Assembly: GCF_021462225.1 (NCBI RefSeq)
Contig: NC_061812.1
Span: 44,063,363 to 44,127,362, forward strand
From: Girardinichthys multiradiatus
Taxonomy: Eukaryota > Chordata > Actinopteri > Cyprinodontiformes > Goodeidae
DNA: 64,000 nucleotides
Direction of reading: 5' to 3'
The position numbers and the translations under genes are program-made. The stretch's first letter is position 1, and the number at the start of each line of letters is the position of its first letter. The notes under the pieces were generated by a model. That model saw only the letters and a program-made list of their open reading frames with translations. It was not told where the DNA came from and searched no databases. This document shows, one piece after another, positions 54,822 to 64,000 of the stretch.

Positions 54822-56252
54822 ATGATGTCCTTTCTGGGACTGTGTAACTTTTGCAGAGAATGGATACCAGACTATGCAGCCATTGTACAACCTTTGCAAT
54901 CTATGATCTATGGCATGACTTTAAAAGACAAAATCATATGGACTAAGGAAGGAGAAGTAGCATTCACAGAGCTACAAAATCTGCTTCAAACAACAGTCAC
55001 CTTAGCTCTGCCAGATTATAGCCAGCCTTTCACACTTTGTGTAGATGCATGTAAGGGTTATATGAAAGCTGTATTAACCCAACCATTTGGCTCTAAAAAC
55101 AGACCTTTAGCATTTTATTCTAAAAAATTGGATTCGGTGGCATCTGGATTTCCAAATTGTCTGCAGAGCTGCATCGCAGCAGCAGAAGCTGTGAAACAGA
55201 CAGCTGAAATTGTGTTGTGCCACCCGCTCACACTGAAAGTTCCTCATTCAGTGTCACTTATATTGCTACAAACTTCACTTCCTTTCTTGACTCATGCAAG
55301 GCATATTACGTTGACCTCATTGTTACTCTCACAATCAAATATAACTCTGCAAAGATGTGGTCCATTGAACCCTAGCACATTAATTCCAACAGCAGAAGAT
55401 GGGAAACCACATTCTTGTAAAACAAAGGTTGAGGAAGACAGAAAACCTAGGCAAGATATCTCTCAGACTCCTCTGGAAAACTCACAAATATGTTTTGTAG
55501 ATGGATCAACATCAAAAGATGAATATGGAAAAAACAGAGTTGGTTATGCAGTAATCACTGAAACTAAAATTATAGAGTCACAGGCCCTGCCCCATACATG
55601 CTCAGCACAGACTGCAGAGCTGTATGCTGTTATCAGAGCGTGTGAACTATATGAAGGAAAAATCCTAACCATTTATACAGACAGCCAATATGTATTCGAT
55701 TCTGTTCACCATTTTGCCAAAATATGGGAAAATAGAGGGTTTAAAACATCATCTGGAACAGAATTGACACATTTTAATCTGTTAAAACGACTGCCGTTAG
55801 CTATCCAGCTACCTGCAAAGATAGCACTTTGTAAATGTAAAGCGCATCAATCTGATGAAACCATGGAAACGAAGGGGAACACCTTTGCTGATATTTCTAC
55901 TAAAATAGCTTCGAGACTTCCCCTCACTTTGAAAATGTCAGATCTCCTATTTATAGATACAGATGTGCTGAAAGATTCACAACAATCTGCACCAGCTGCA
56001 GAAGTTAAATCTTGGCTGAATAGAGGGGCCATAAAGAAAGATGACATTTATCATTTGGGAAATAAGCCAATATTACCAAAGAATTTATACAAGATGGCGG
56101 CCCATGCGACACACGGGGTTTCCCATGTGTCGAGAGGGGGAATGATACACTTAGTAAATCTACATTTCCATGCCATAAATTTTTCTGACTATGCAAAAAC
56201 TTTTGTAGATCATGTATTATCTGCTGCAAACATAATCCACAGGGGAACATGA
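54822..56252 (+). pseudogene. pol: RT connection, RNase H and integrase N-terminus
   Basis: A 476-residue open stretch in a different frame from the RT palm. It starts with the thumb/connection segment (MMSFLGLCNFCREWIPDYA). RNase H motifs follow: FVDGSTSKD near residue 226, AELYAVIRACEL and TDSQYVF. The C-terminal part enters the integrase zinc-binding domain (AHATHGVSHVSRGG, histidines visible). The paired cysteines usually following are not evident (HVLSAANII). A stop codon (TGA, 54808-54810) lies just upstream. The frame closes at 56250 by a further frameshift. Confidence 0.88.
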
Positions 56253-56346
56253 GACCCAAAAGAGGCCAGTTCCCAGCAGCTATTCATCCCTTTCACACGA
56301 TACACATGGATTTCATAGAGTTATCATGGTCAGGGGGAAAGAAATA
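56253..56346 (+). pseudogene. pol: Integrase core, first segment
   Basis: In the new frame MDFIEL carries the first catalytic aspartate (codon at 56309-56311). The frame is cut by the Tc1 insertion at the TA of 56345-56346. Confidence 0.8.
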
Positions 56347-57945
56347 CAGGTCCTTCTCAAAATATTAGCATATTGTGATAAAGTTCATTATTTTCCATAA
56401 TGTCATGATGAAAATTTTACATTCCTATATTTTAGATTCATTGCACACTAACTGAAATATTTCAGGTCTTTTATTGTCTTAATACGGATGATTTTGGCAT
56501 ACAGCTCATGAAAACCCAAAATTCCTATCTCACAAAATTAGCATATCTTTAAAAGGGTCTCTAAACAAGCTATGAACCTAATCATCTGAATCAACGAGTT
56601 AACTCTAAACACCTGCAAAAGATTTCTGAGGCCTTTAAAACTCCCAGCCTGGTTCATCACTCAAAACCCCAATCATGGGTAAAACTGCCGACCTGACTGC
56701 TGTCCAGAAGGCCACTATTGACACCCTCAAGCAAGAGGGTAAGACACAGAAATAAATTTCTGAACGAATAGGCTGTTCCCAGAGTGCTGTATCAAGGCCC
56801 CTCAGTGGGAAGTCTGTGGGAAGGAAAACGTGTGGCAGAAAACGCTGCACAACGAGAAGAGGTAACCGGACCCTGAGGAAGATTGTGGAGAAGGGCCAAT
56901 TCCAGACCTTGGGGGACCTGCGGAAGCAGTGGACTGAGTCTGGAGTAGAAACATCCAGAGCCACCGTGCACAGGCGTGTGCAGGAAATGGGCTGCAGGTG
57001 CCACATTCCCCAGGTCAAGCCACTTTTGAACCAGAAACAGCAGCAGAAGCGCCTGACCTGGGCTACAGAGAAGCAGCACTGGACTGTTGCTCAGTGATCC
57101 AAAGTACTTTTTTCGGATGAAAGCAAATTCTGCATGTCATTCGGAAATCAAGGTGCCAGAGTCTGGAGGAAGACTGGGGAGAAGGAAATGCCAGAAGTCC
57201 AGTGTCAAGTACCCACAGTCAGTGATGGTCTGGGGTGCCGTGTCAGCTGCTGGTGTTGGTCCACTGTGTTTTATCAAGGGCAGGGTCAATGCAGCTAGCT
57301 ATCAGGAGATTTTGGAGCACTTCATGCTTCCATCTGCTGAAAAGCTTTATGGAGATGAAGATTTCATTTTTCAGCACAACCTGGCACCTGCTCACAGTGC
57401 CAAAACCACTGGTAAATGGTTTACTGACCATGGTATCACTGTGCTCAATTGGCCTGCCAACTCTCCTGACCTGAACCCCATAGAGAATCTGTGGGATATT
57501 ATGAAGAGAACGTTGAGAGACTCAAGACCCAACACTCTGGATGAGCTAAAGGCCGCTATCGAAGCATCCTGGGCCTCCATAAGACCTCAGCAGTGCCACA
57601 GGCTGATTGCCTCCATGCCATGCCACATTGAAGCAGTCATTTCTGCAAAAGGGTTCCCGACCAAGTAAGTGCATAACTGTACATGATTATTTGAAGGTTG
57701 ACGTTTTTTGTATTAAAAACACTTTTCTTTTATTGGTCTGATGAAATATGCTAATTTTGTGAGATAGGAATTTTGGGTTTTCATGAGCTGTATGCCAAAA
57801 TCATCTGTATTAAGACAATAAAAGACCTGAAATATTTCAGTTAGTGTGCAATGAATCTAAAATATATGAATGTTAAATTTTCATCATGACATTATGGAAA
57901 ATAATGAACTTTATCACAATATGCTAATATTTTGAGAAGGACCTG
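56347..57945 (+). mobile_element. Tc1/mariner transposon inserted in the retroviral integrase
   Basis: 1599 bp, flanked by TA at 56345-56346 and 57946-57947. The terminal inverted repeats are about 200 bp each (56347-56546 and 57746-57945), starting CAGGTCCTTCTCAAAATATT. They are nearly perfect reverse complements, so the copy is relatively young. Confidence 0.96.
56675..57668 (+). pseudogene. Tc1 transposase, inactivated
   Basis: The start MGKTADLTAVQKATI includes the first helix-turn-helix. A TAA near 56753 and a TGA at 57095 break the first frame. The FSDESKF segment with the first catalytic Asp lies just past the TGA. After a frameshift near 57150-57200 the ORF at 57087-57668 carries VMVWGAVS, FQHNLAPAHSAK and NPIENLW. 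The second catalytic Asp, normally in a QQDLAPAH-type motif, reads Asn here. So stops, a frameshift and a catalytic substitution all inactivate it. Confidence 0.92.
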
Positions 57946-58097
57946 TATTGTTTAGTGGTCATAGATGCATTTTCAAAGTGGGTTGAGATGTACCCTGCCA
58001 AACACTGTGATGCGCTCACAGTGGCAAAGAGTTTAGTGACACATTTCTTCCCTACATATGGTATCCCACAAATCATAAGATCAGATAATGGGACTCA
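57946..58097 (+). pseudogene. pol: Integrase core, second segment
   Basis: Resumes after Tc1 with VVIDAFSKWVEMYPAK and YGIPQIIRSDNGT. The second catalytic aspartate codon is at 58084-58086. The SINE insertion follows within four codons. Confidence 0.88.
58086..58097 (+). repeat. Target-site duplication of SINE (left)
   Basis: TAATGGGACTCA, repeated at 58462-58473. Confidence 0.93.
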
Positions 58098-58461
58098 GTC
58101 AGTCAGTCATTTTCTACCACTTATTCCATAGTGGGTCGCAGGGGAGCTGGTGCCTATCTCCAGCAGTCTATCGGTGAGAGGCAGGGTACACCCTGGACAA
58201 GTTGCCAGTCCATCACAGGGCAACACACAAACAACCATGCACACACTCATTCACCTAAGGGCAATTTAGAGTGTCATATTAACCTAACAGGCATGTCTTT
58301 GGACTGTGGGAGGAAGCCAGAGTACCCGGTGAGAACCCACGCATGCACGGGGAGAACATGCAAACTCCATGCAGAAAGACCCCTGGTTGGGAATCGAACC
58401 CAGGACCTTCTTGCTGCAAGGCAACAGTGCTACCAACTGCGCCACCGTGCAGCCCTTATAG
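58098..58461 (-). mobile_element. tRNA-derived SINE with RTE-like tail, inserted in integrase
   Basis: 364 bp with a perfect 12-bp TSD. On the minus strand it begins GGGCTGCACGGTGGCGCAGT, with A box TGGCGCAGTTGG and B box GGGTTCGATTCCC. It passes the CATGTTCTCCCCGTGCATGC and CCTGTGATGGACTGGCAAC body and ends in short GACT-type repeats. The tail resembles RTE-class LINEs, which would explain its mobilisation. Confidence 0.93.
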
Positions 58462-58473
58462 TAATGGGACTCA
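58462..58473 (+). repeat. Target-site duplication of SINE (right)
   Basis: Exact repeat of TAATGGGACTCA. Confidence 0.93.
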
Positions 58474-59041
58474 TTTTGTAAATAATGTAATAGAACTCTG
58501 CTCTAAAGCATTAGGGTTTCAGTTAAAAAACCATTGTTCTTACCACCCACAATCTGCTGGGCTGGTTGAACGACCAAATGGAACAATAAAAAATAGATTA
58601 AGGAAAACAATGGAAAAAACAGGGAGGCCATGGCCTGAATGTCTATCTCTGGTTAAATTATGGATGAGAATAACTCCAAATCAAACTGGTCTCACTCCAT
58701 TTGAAATAGTACATGGCAGACCTTTTCCATTGCCATCAGAAATGGATGACATAGGAAAAGCACAGCAGGAAACATCATTAGCTGAATGGATGAATAAGAT
58801 GTTACAAACAAAAGAAGTACAGTTGTCCAGTAGTCTGCCAGTAAATTCTGCTCCAATTTCACAGAACAATTTGAGGCCTGGAGACCTGGTCCTGATTAAG
58901 ACACTTCACAAAAAGGACTGGAGCACCCCCTGCTGGAGAGGGCCATACCGTGTTCTCCTGACCACACCGACAGCTCTGAAAATCGCAGAGAGACCATCCT
59001 GGATCCACAAGAGCCACTGTAAGCTAACATCACCGTTATAG
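58474..59041 (+). pseudogene. pol: Integrase core, third segment, and C-terminal domain
   Basis: The frame continues with SAGLVERPNGTIKNRL containing the catalytic glutamate (codon 58568-58570). FEIVHGRPFPLPS follows. The C-terminal domain shows LRPGDLVLIKTLHKKDW and WRGPYRVLLTTPTALKI, ending at TAG near 59039. The motifs are typical of gamma/epsilon-type integrases. It overlaps nothing downstream; env starts about 100 bp later. Confidence 0.9.
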
Positions 59042-59143
59042 GAGCCAAACCAACCGACGGGGTAACAGGGGAATGGGGTTGGACCCCTATGGTCCAACAT
59101 CTCAAACCGGTGAAGAAAACAACTGACCTGTGCCCAATTTAGC

Positions 59144-60632
59144 ATGGCTTTTTGTAACGTGTGGACAGGACTGATAACCCTGAGCCTAATTCTGGTAGCA
59201 GGACTCTTTTTCTGTTTAAGGCAGGATCCACAGGATGCAACATCACACGAGAAGAGATGGACACCGGACGGCTCTCATCTCAGACCCCTAAAGGAAGGAG
59301 GAGGTCACCCATTTCTGCAAAATTACCTGTTATCGTTATGTGTATGACACAGCTAAAACTCAAAATAAAACTGATTGTTATGTGTGTTCCATAATGCCCG
59401 TGCATTCCCAAGGCCCCACTATATATGTCAAAGCTATGAACCTCACCGAGACAAGTTGCGCCATATCAATGGGCCTGATAAGATATACAAATAAAAAGTT
59501 CTTTTTTATGCCAAACCAATCTTTCATATTTAACACTTCTGGAATGTGGAAAGATGGAAATCAGATCGTTGTGAATTCTACACTGCTCAGTGACCAGAGA
59601 TTAAATTATAGTTGTGACCCAGAAAACTGTACTTGCGACAGAAAACAATGGCAACCTCTCAACATTACAGGGCAATCAGAACCATTCAAAGCACATGTAT
59701 CAGACCCCGGAAACCATCGACACTGCATAAGACAAAAAATTACAGGGAATCATACTCATGTTGTAGGGAATACTACGAGATGTAACTACTTCTATACTAA
59801 CCGGAATAATCCCGGAAACGGCACATACTGGATAGAAGGGGTGGCATGGTTATGTGGTAATAATGCGTATTATGTACTTCCACCCAGCTGGTACGGTGTA
59901 TGTGCCTCAGTTTTCACATTTGATCACACTATAATACTCATTAAGGTAATGATGATACCCACCTTCTCCAAAAGGCTAAAGAGAGACATAGAAATGAAAC
60001 CACACGACCCTATCTGGGGAACTAATGTCCCGGATGAATTTAAGCTTTGGCCAAAAGATGAGAAAGTGACACTATCTCTCCTTCCTTGGTTAGGTGTGGG
60101 GAAACTAATGCTGCGTGTGGAAACTTTAAGCTACCGATTAGGGCTGTTTTTGAATAACTCTATAATAGTAGAAGAGGGCCAAAACACAGAAATGAGCGCT
60201 ATGCGAGCCATGATAATTCAGAATCGCATGGCTTTGGATATTCTAACAGCATCAACGGGGGGCGTTTGCGTTTTGTTGAACAACACCTGTTGCACATATA
60301 TCCCAGATAATATACATTTCTCAAATATAACAGGGGCGTTGAATAACCTGCGTAACCTGCAAAACGTCATGACACACGACCACCCGATTCCCAGCTCCTC
60401 TTGGCTAGACTGGAGGCTCCGAGGGGGGTGGATGGATTGGGTTAAGATTTTCTTATTTGCCATAGCAGCATTCCTGATCATCCTGTGCACCTTGTCAATA
60501 TGTGTTATCCCAGGTTGCAAATGCATGGTAAAAAGGATAGTAACTCAATCAGTCACAGTTGCGTATGCTGCATTGATTCAAGTCGACACATCACTGGACC
60601 CACAAACAGATGATTATGATGACATGTTGTAA
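59144..60632 (+). pseudogene. env: Retroviral envelope glycoprotein, frameshifted near the N-terminus
   Basis: The first ATG (59144) opens a hydrophobic signal-peptide-like segment (GLITLSLILVAGLFFCL). Frame changes between about 59210 and 59345 separate it from the 430-residue ORF at 59340-60632. That ORF covers most of the surface subunit with a CYVC (CXXC) motif at residues 13-16 and many N-glycosylation sites. A furin-type RLKR site lies at 212-215. The transmembrane subunit has CX6CC at 310-318 (CVLLNNTCC), a membrane span at about 368-391 and a short acidic tail. The CXXC plus CX6CC pair marks a gamma-type Env. Surface and transmembrane parts would mediate attachment and fusion; the N-terminal break argues against function as it stands. 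Confidence 0.9.
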
Positions 60633-60971
60633 ATGAATATATCTCCAATGCCTGAGTGAATTCATAATTGTACTTCATAAAATGACCTTATAGCAGAAAA
60701 TCGAAACAAGTTGCAGTTTAAGTGAAATGAAGAAAAGTGCAATGATGATATGAACAAGGCTTGTTTTAATTCTTTTACTTTTATTACATTTTGTTTTCTT
60801 TGTTTTATTATATTGTTTTACTCTGCCATGATTAGTGGTCGCCTGGCGGAGGGACCGTGTGAGTGTTTCAAACAATTAAATCTGCTTTCCGTCCTGTGGG
60901 TTTGTGCTCACACAGAGTGTATTCTTTTACATGTATTTTACTCATGACTTATTTGTGATAAAAGGGTGGAC
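60633..60971 (+). other. Region between env and 3' LTR with candidate polypurine tract
   Basis: Non-coding, T-rich near 60765-60825. The last bases before the LTR, AAAAGGGTGGAC at 60960-60971, are a somewhat imperfect polypurine tract for plus-strand priming. Confidence 0.65.
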
Positions 60972-61333
60972 TGTTAGGGTTTTTAATATTTTTATATTGT
61001 TTGTCACTTGTGTCTGCTCTAAGTGCTTTCTTCCCCCACATGCCATACACAAAGAGATAAGAGAGAAGGGTGAGATATGTTATTATCAGCAACATCTAGG
61101 GACTGGCACCAATCCTCACTCCTTTCTCTAAAATCAAGACACATGAACCCTAAGCTTTCACACACACACCTTGAATGTTGTTTGAACTGTGTGTGACCAA
61201 GCATGTATAAATAAAGAGGGAGGAGTTTTAATACTTTGTAGATTTGCACTGCAAAGTGTGAGCTACCCTTGCCGCAAGTAAAACTGACTCTGTGTCGTTC
61301 CTTACCTCTGAGTTGATTAAATAATACCTATCA
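60972..61333 (+). repeat. 3' LTR
   Basis: 362 bp, matching the 5' LTR except for about nine substitutions, one single-base indel and a shorter (CA)n run of about five units at 61159-61168. Confidence 0.95.
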
Positions 61334-61338
61334 GAGAT
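61334..61338 (+). repeat. Target-site duplication of the endogenous retrovirus (right)
   Basis: GAGAT, as at 50459-50463. Confidence 0.92.
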
Positions 61339-61753
61339 TTAAAGAGGAACAGAAACACAAAGGAGGTGGACTAGCAGATATTGAACTGTTAGCAGGCAAA
61401 TCAGATCTAGGCAAATAAGATCACAATCTTTTTTTCTCTGCTCGAAATATAAGCCCATTGTTCAGAGACAACCTGTAATAAAGAGAACTGTGAGAAGATG
61501 GTAATAGGAAACTGAAGAAGTCCTGCAAGGTTGCTTTGAGGCTACAGACTGGGATGCACTGTGCCAGCCACATGGAGAGGACATCAATCCAATGACTGAG
61601 TGTGTAACCGACTATATAAACATCTGTGTGGATAACACCATCCCCACCAGAACCGTGAGATGCTTCCCCAATAACAAACCCTGGATCCCCAGTGACCACA
61701 AGGACCTGCTTAACAAGAAAAAAAGAGCCTTTAGAGAGGGAGACAGATAATTA

Positions 61754-62553
61754 TTGTGGAGTACACAGAAGCAACTTAAAGTCAAGATAATAAACAGCAA
61801 CAAGGGGTACAAGAAGACGCTGGGGAGCAGGTTCCAGCAAAACAATATCAGAGATGTGTGGTCAGTGATGAAGAAAATCACAGGCTTCAAGCAGAAGGAT
61901 GATCAGACCGATGGAGGTCTGGAGAGAGCCAATGAACTGAACACATTCTTCAATAGGTTGAGTTCAGAAATAAGCTCAGCATCCTCCTGTCCTGCTCACA
62001 GCCAAACAGACATACATCCCACCCTCCTTTGACCCACAGCTGTCCTGTAACATCTTAAATGTTTTCTCTTCCACATAAGTAATGGACCGTTCTGCTTCTA
62101 CATGTTTGCCTTCAACCAAATCAGAAGATACTGATGCTCCCTTTGCCTCCCCCTTCCACCAGCGTGTCTCAAGAAGTCAGGTGAAGATACAACTGGAAAG
62201 ACTGAACTGGAACAAGGTTGCAGGTCCAGATTGTGTCTGCCCTTGTGTCCTGAAGGCCTGTGCTGAGCAGCTCAGTGGGGTTCTGCAGCACCTCTTCAAC
62301 CTTGGCCTGGCCCAGAAGAAGGTTCCAGTGTTGTGGGAGAACTCCTGTCTTGTACCAAAGAAAACTCACCCATAAAGCCAGCAGCACTGTGAGGATCATG
62401 TTCTTTGATTTCTCCAGTGCATTTAACAAGGAGGGACACAGCAGACTGTACTTCTTGAGGAAGCTTAGGTCCTTTGGTGTTTGCAGCAAGATGCTGCATA
62501 TCTTCTATAAGTCTGTTGTGGAGAGTGTGATCTCTTCTGCCATCATCTGCTAG
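61754..62553 (+). pseudogene. Rex1 reverse transcriptase remnant (copy 2)
   Basis: Three overlapping frames (61754-62032, 62082-62375 and 62260-62553) contain linker, N-terminal RT and the C-terminal SRLYFLRKLRSFGVCSKML block. The catalytic YADD-type region is absent because of the internal deletion. Confidence 0.8.
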
Positions 62554-62895
62554 GGTGGTAGCATCAACACCAGGGACTAAAAAAGCCCAACAAGCTAATA
62601 AAGAAGGCTGGCTTTGTTCTGGGGACTCCTCTTGAACCTCTAGAAATCATTGTGAAAAGAAGGATTTCTCATAAAATTAAAAACATTATGGAGAACCCTG
62701 AGCATCCTCTTCATGAGATTGTCGTACAAAAACAGAGTGTCTTCATTCAGAGGCTTCTTCAGATCTGTTGTAAGACAGACCACTACAGGAGATCCTTCCT
62801 ACCCACAGCCATCAGCATCTACAAAAGCTTTTTGAAGAAACCGGCATAATATGAGCTACAACAATTAATTTCCCTTAGGGATGAATAAAGTATTT

Positions 62896-64000
62896 TTGAC
62901 TTGAATTTGAATTGAATTTACTTCTGCAAACTCACTGCAATGAGATTTGTATTGAGTATTTTGAATTTGAATTGAATTTAAATTAATTCCATTGTTGAAA
63001 ATCTGTGGAGGAACCAGGGAGGACCAGTCAGAGTTAAGAGGTAGCAGTTACCAACCTAAGCCACCACCCTGGTTGAGTCAAGAAAATATAGATCTGCAAA
63101 ATAAATATTATTTAGAGCCTCATTTTTTAAAAAGAATAATTTAAAGTTCTATTCAGGATTTCACAGGAAACCAACAAAGAGAAGATAAAACAGGAGAAAT
63201 ATGATTTAGTCATTTAATTTTCATCTCTTCACATCCACAGCAGCATTTTGAATCAATTGAAGGTGTTTAATACGTTGTTGGACCTCCTGAATAAAATAAA
63301 TTCTAATAGTTATCCTAAAAAACAAAAAAGTTTGTTTTTTACTCCACTACATTCTAAATAATATTCAGCAAAGAAGATAATGAGTAATATTCTATCTTGC
63401 TGGCAGAGGTAGTAGGGGGGATTGATTGAATGGGACCATTTTCTTTCACCACACCAACCAACATGCCTAGAGATGGGAAGGTTATCAAGATAAATGAGTC
63501 TAAGCCTCCTGGGAAGTAAAGTTGGGAGGCTCCTATCCTTGTGTAAGGAAGTGATAACAGGTGATTACACACAAAGCTGGTCAATACACCCATATTCTCT
63601 GGTTCAACAATTCTCCTCAAGGTTAAGCCCCAAGCTTCAAAATTCTACTGGTTAGTTACCTATATTAGGATCTTGCTGATTAAGGCTTAACAATGGACAC
63701 ATAGTTTACAAGGGATTTTTTACTCAAGAAAACTGACTTCCAGTTCCTTGCAAGATTAATGTCATTGTTTCAATTCAGTCCTGCTTTCTGCTAAATGCTG
63801 CCACAAATTCCAATTTGAAAAATATACTAGGAGAATCTATGGCTCATGTCTCCAACATACATTGAGTACTTTGTAGGAAGTAATTAAAGAAAATACTATG
63901 TTAACGTGTTTTATACATATGTGGTTGTGTTTGGTAATGTTTGTAACTAATTGTGGGCAATAAACAGAGTACATATCATTAACAAGTAAATGTTCACATA
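62896..64000. other. No gene recognised; weak interspersed-repeat similarity near 63020-63260
   Basis: The stretch with AAACCAACAAAGAGAAGATA, AAACAGGAGAAATATGAT and AGCATTTTGAATCAATTGAA resembles a common fish interspersed repeat from memory. The ORF at 63354-63620 is unremarkable. Confidence 0.35.

Larger units (their letters stand above)
50464..61333 (+). mobile_element. Endogenous retrovirus, full-length provirus with nested Tc1 and SINE
   Basis: Order: 5' LTR, tRNA-Tyr primer-binding site, leader, gag, protease, RT, RNase H, integrase, env, purine tract, 3' LTR. It is inserted in Rex1 copy 2 with a 5-bp TSD. Gag has two zinc knuckles. Pro-pol follows gag in the same frame after a UGA. 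Pol and Env resemble gamma/epsilon-type retroviruses of fish. Pol has several stops and frameshifts plus two insertions, so the provirus is defective. The LTRs differ by about nine substitutions in some 360 aligned bases, indicating a moderately recent insertion. Confidence 0.95.
61334..62895 (+). mobile_element. Rex1-type LINE copy 2, third part, internally deleted
   Basis: Resumes exactly where 50463 left off (TTTAAAGAGGAACAG). Most of the endonuclease is deleted near 61390. The linker and early RT match copy 1 (MEKIT-type linker segment; LERLNWNKVAGPD; QHLFNLGLAQKKVPVLWENSC). Around 62370-62440 two deletions join KKTHP to the motif A segment and then to the 3' region. The 3' end reads GGGATGAATAAAGTA with a TTGAATTTGAATTGAATT tail. 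Confidence 0.85.

Noticed and set aside
58380..58455. tRNA gene on the minus strand
   Set aside because: A and B boxes are present but the sequence is the head of a SINE with its own 12-bp target duplication.
58343..58473. N-terminal extension of the integrase ORF
   Set aside because: The first part of the ORF reads through the SINE; true integrase sequence starts after the SINE target duplication.
59340..60632. Env as a domesticated host gene
   Set aside because: It still sits in its provirus between pol and the 3' LTR and has an N-terminal frame break; nothing here shows co-option.

Overview
The window looks like intergenic or intronic DNA from a ray-finned fish, probably a percomorph. 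It is AT-rich and packed with transposable elements typical of teleosts: Rex1, Rex3, L2-type and L1-type LINEs, many Tc1/mariner copies, tRNA-derived SINEs, LTR elements and one endogenous retrovirus. I see no convincing host protein-coding gene. The nearest candidate is a short THAP-like exon behind a promoter-like cluster near 18.65-18.98 kb.

Layout. 1-2.8 kb: an unclassified repeat with about 500-bp inverted arms plus a direct repeat. 2.9-12.4 kb: decayed Tc1 pieces, a SINE, an L1-type 3' end and a 381-bp MITE. 13.08-14.6 kb: a 5'-truncated Rex3 with an 11-bp target-site duplication (TSD). 14.7-17.5 kb: a Tc1 inflated by MADF-like and LINE debris. 23.5-25.05 kb: a fuller Tc1 with a broken DD34E transposase. 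28.3-32.1 kb: a minus-strand Rex3 split by a 2.55-kb non-autonomous LTR element whose only ORF (459 aa) is mostly tandem repeats. 32.1-38.6 kb: an L2-type LINE interrupted by a 3.2-kb Rex1 and joined to a Rex3 endonuclease fragment. 44.9-46.3 kb: a deleted Rex3 carrying a solo LTR.

47.1-62.9 kb is a nest. One Rex1 copy is split first by an unclassified 2.8-kb insertion and then by a 10.87-kb endogenous retrovirus (50464-61333, TSD GAGAT). The retrovirus has LTRs, a primer-binding site complementary to tRNA-Tyr, gag with two zinc knuckles, an in-frame UGA followed by CAAUUA before protease, a decayed pol, and env. A Tc1 and a SINE both sit inside its integrase core.

The elements do not form a pathway. 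They record successive insertions, and TSDs at several junctions give the order. The observations most worth a second look are the retroviral UGA-CAAUUA gag/pro junction, the tRNA-Tyr primer site, the repeat-ORF LTR element, and an internal deletion junction shared by two Rex1 copies.
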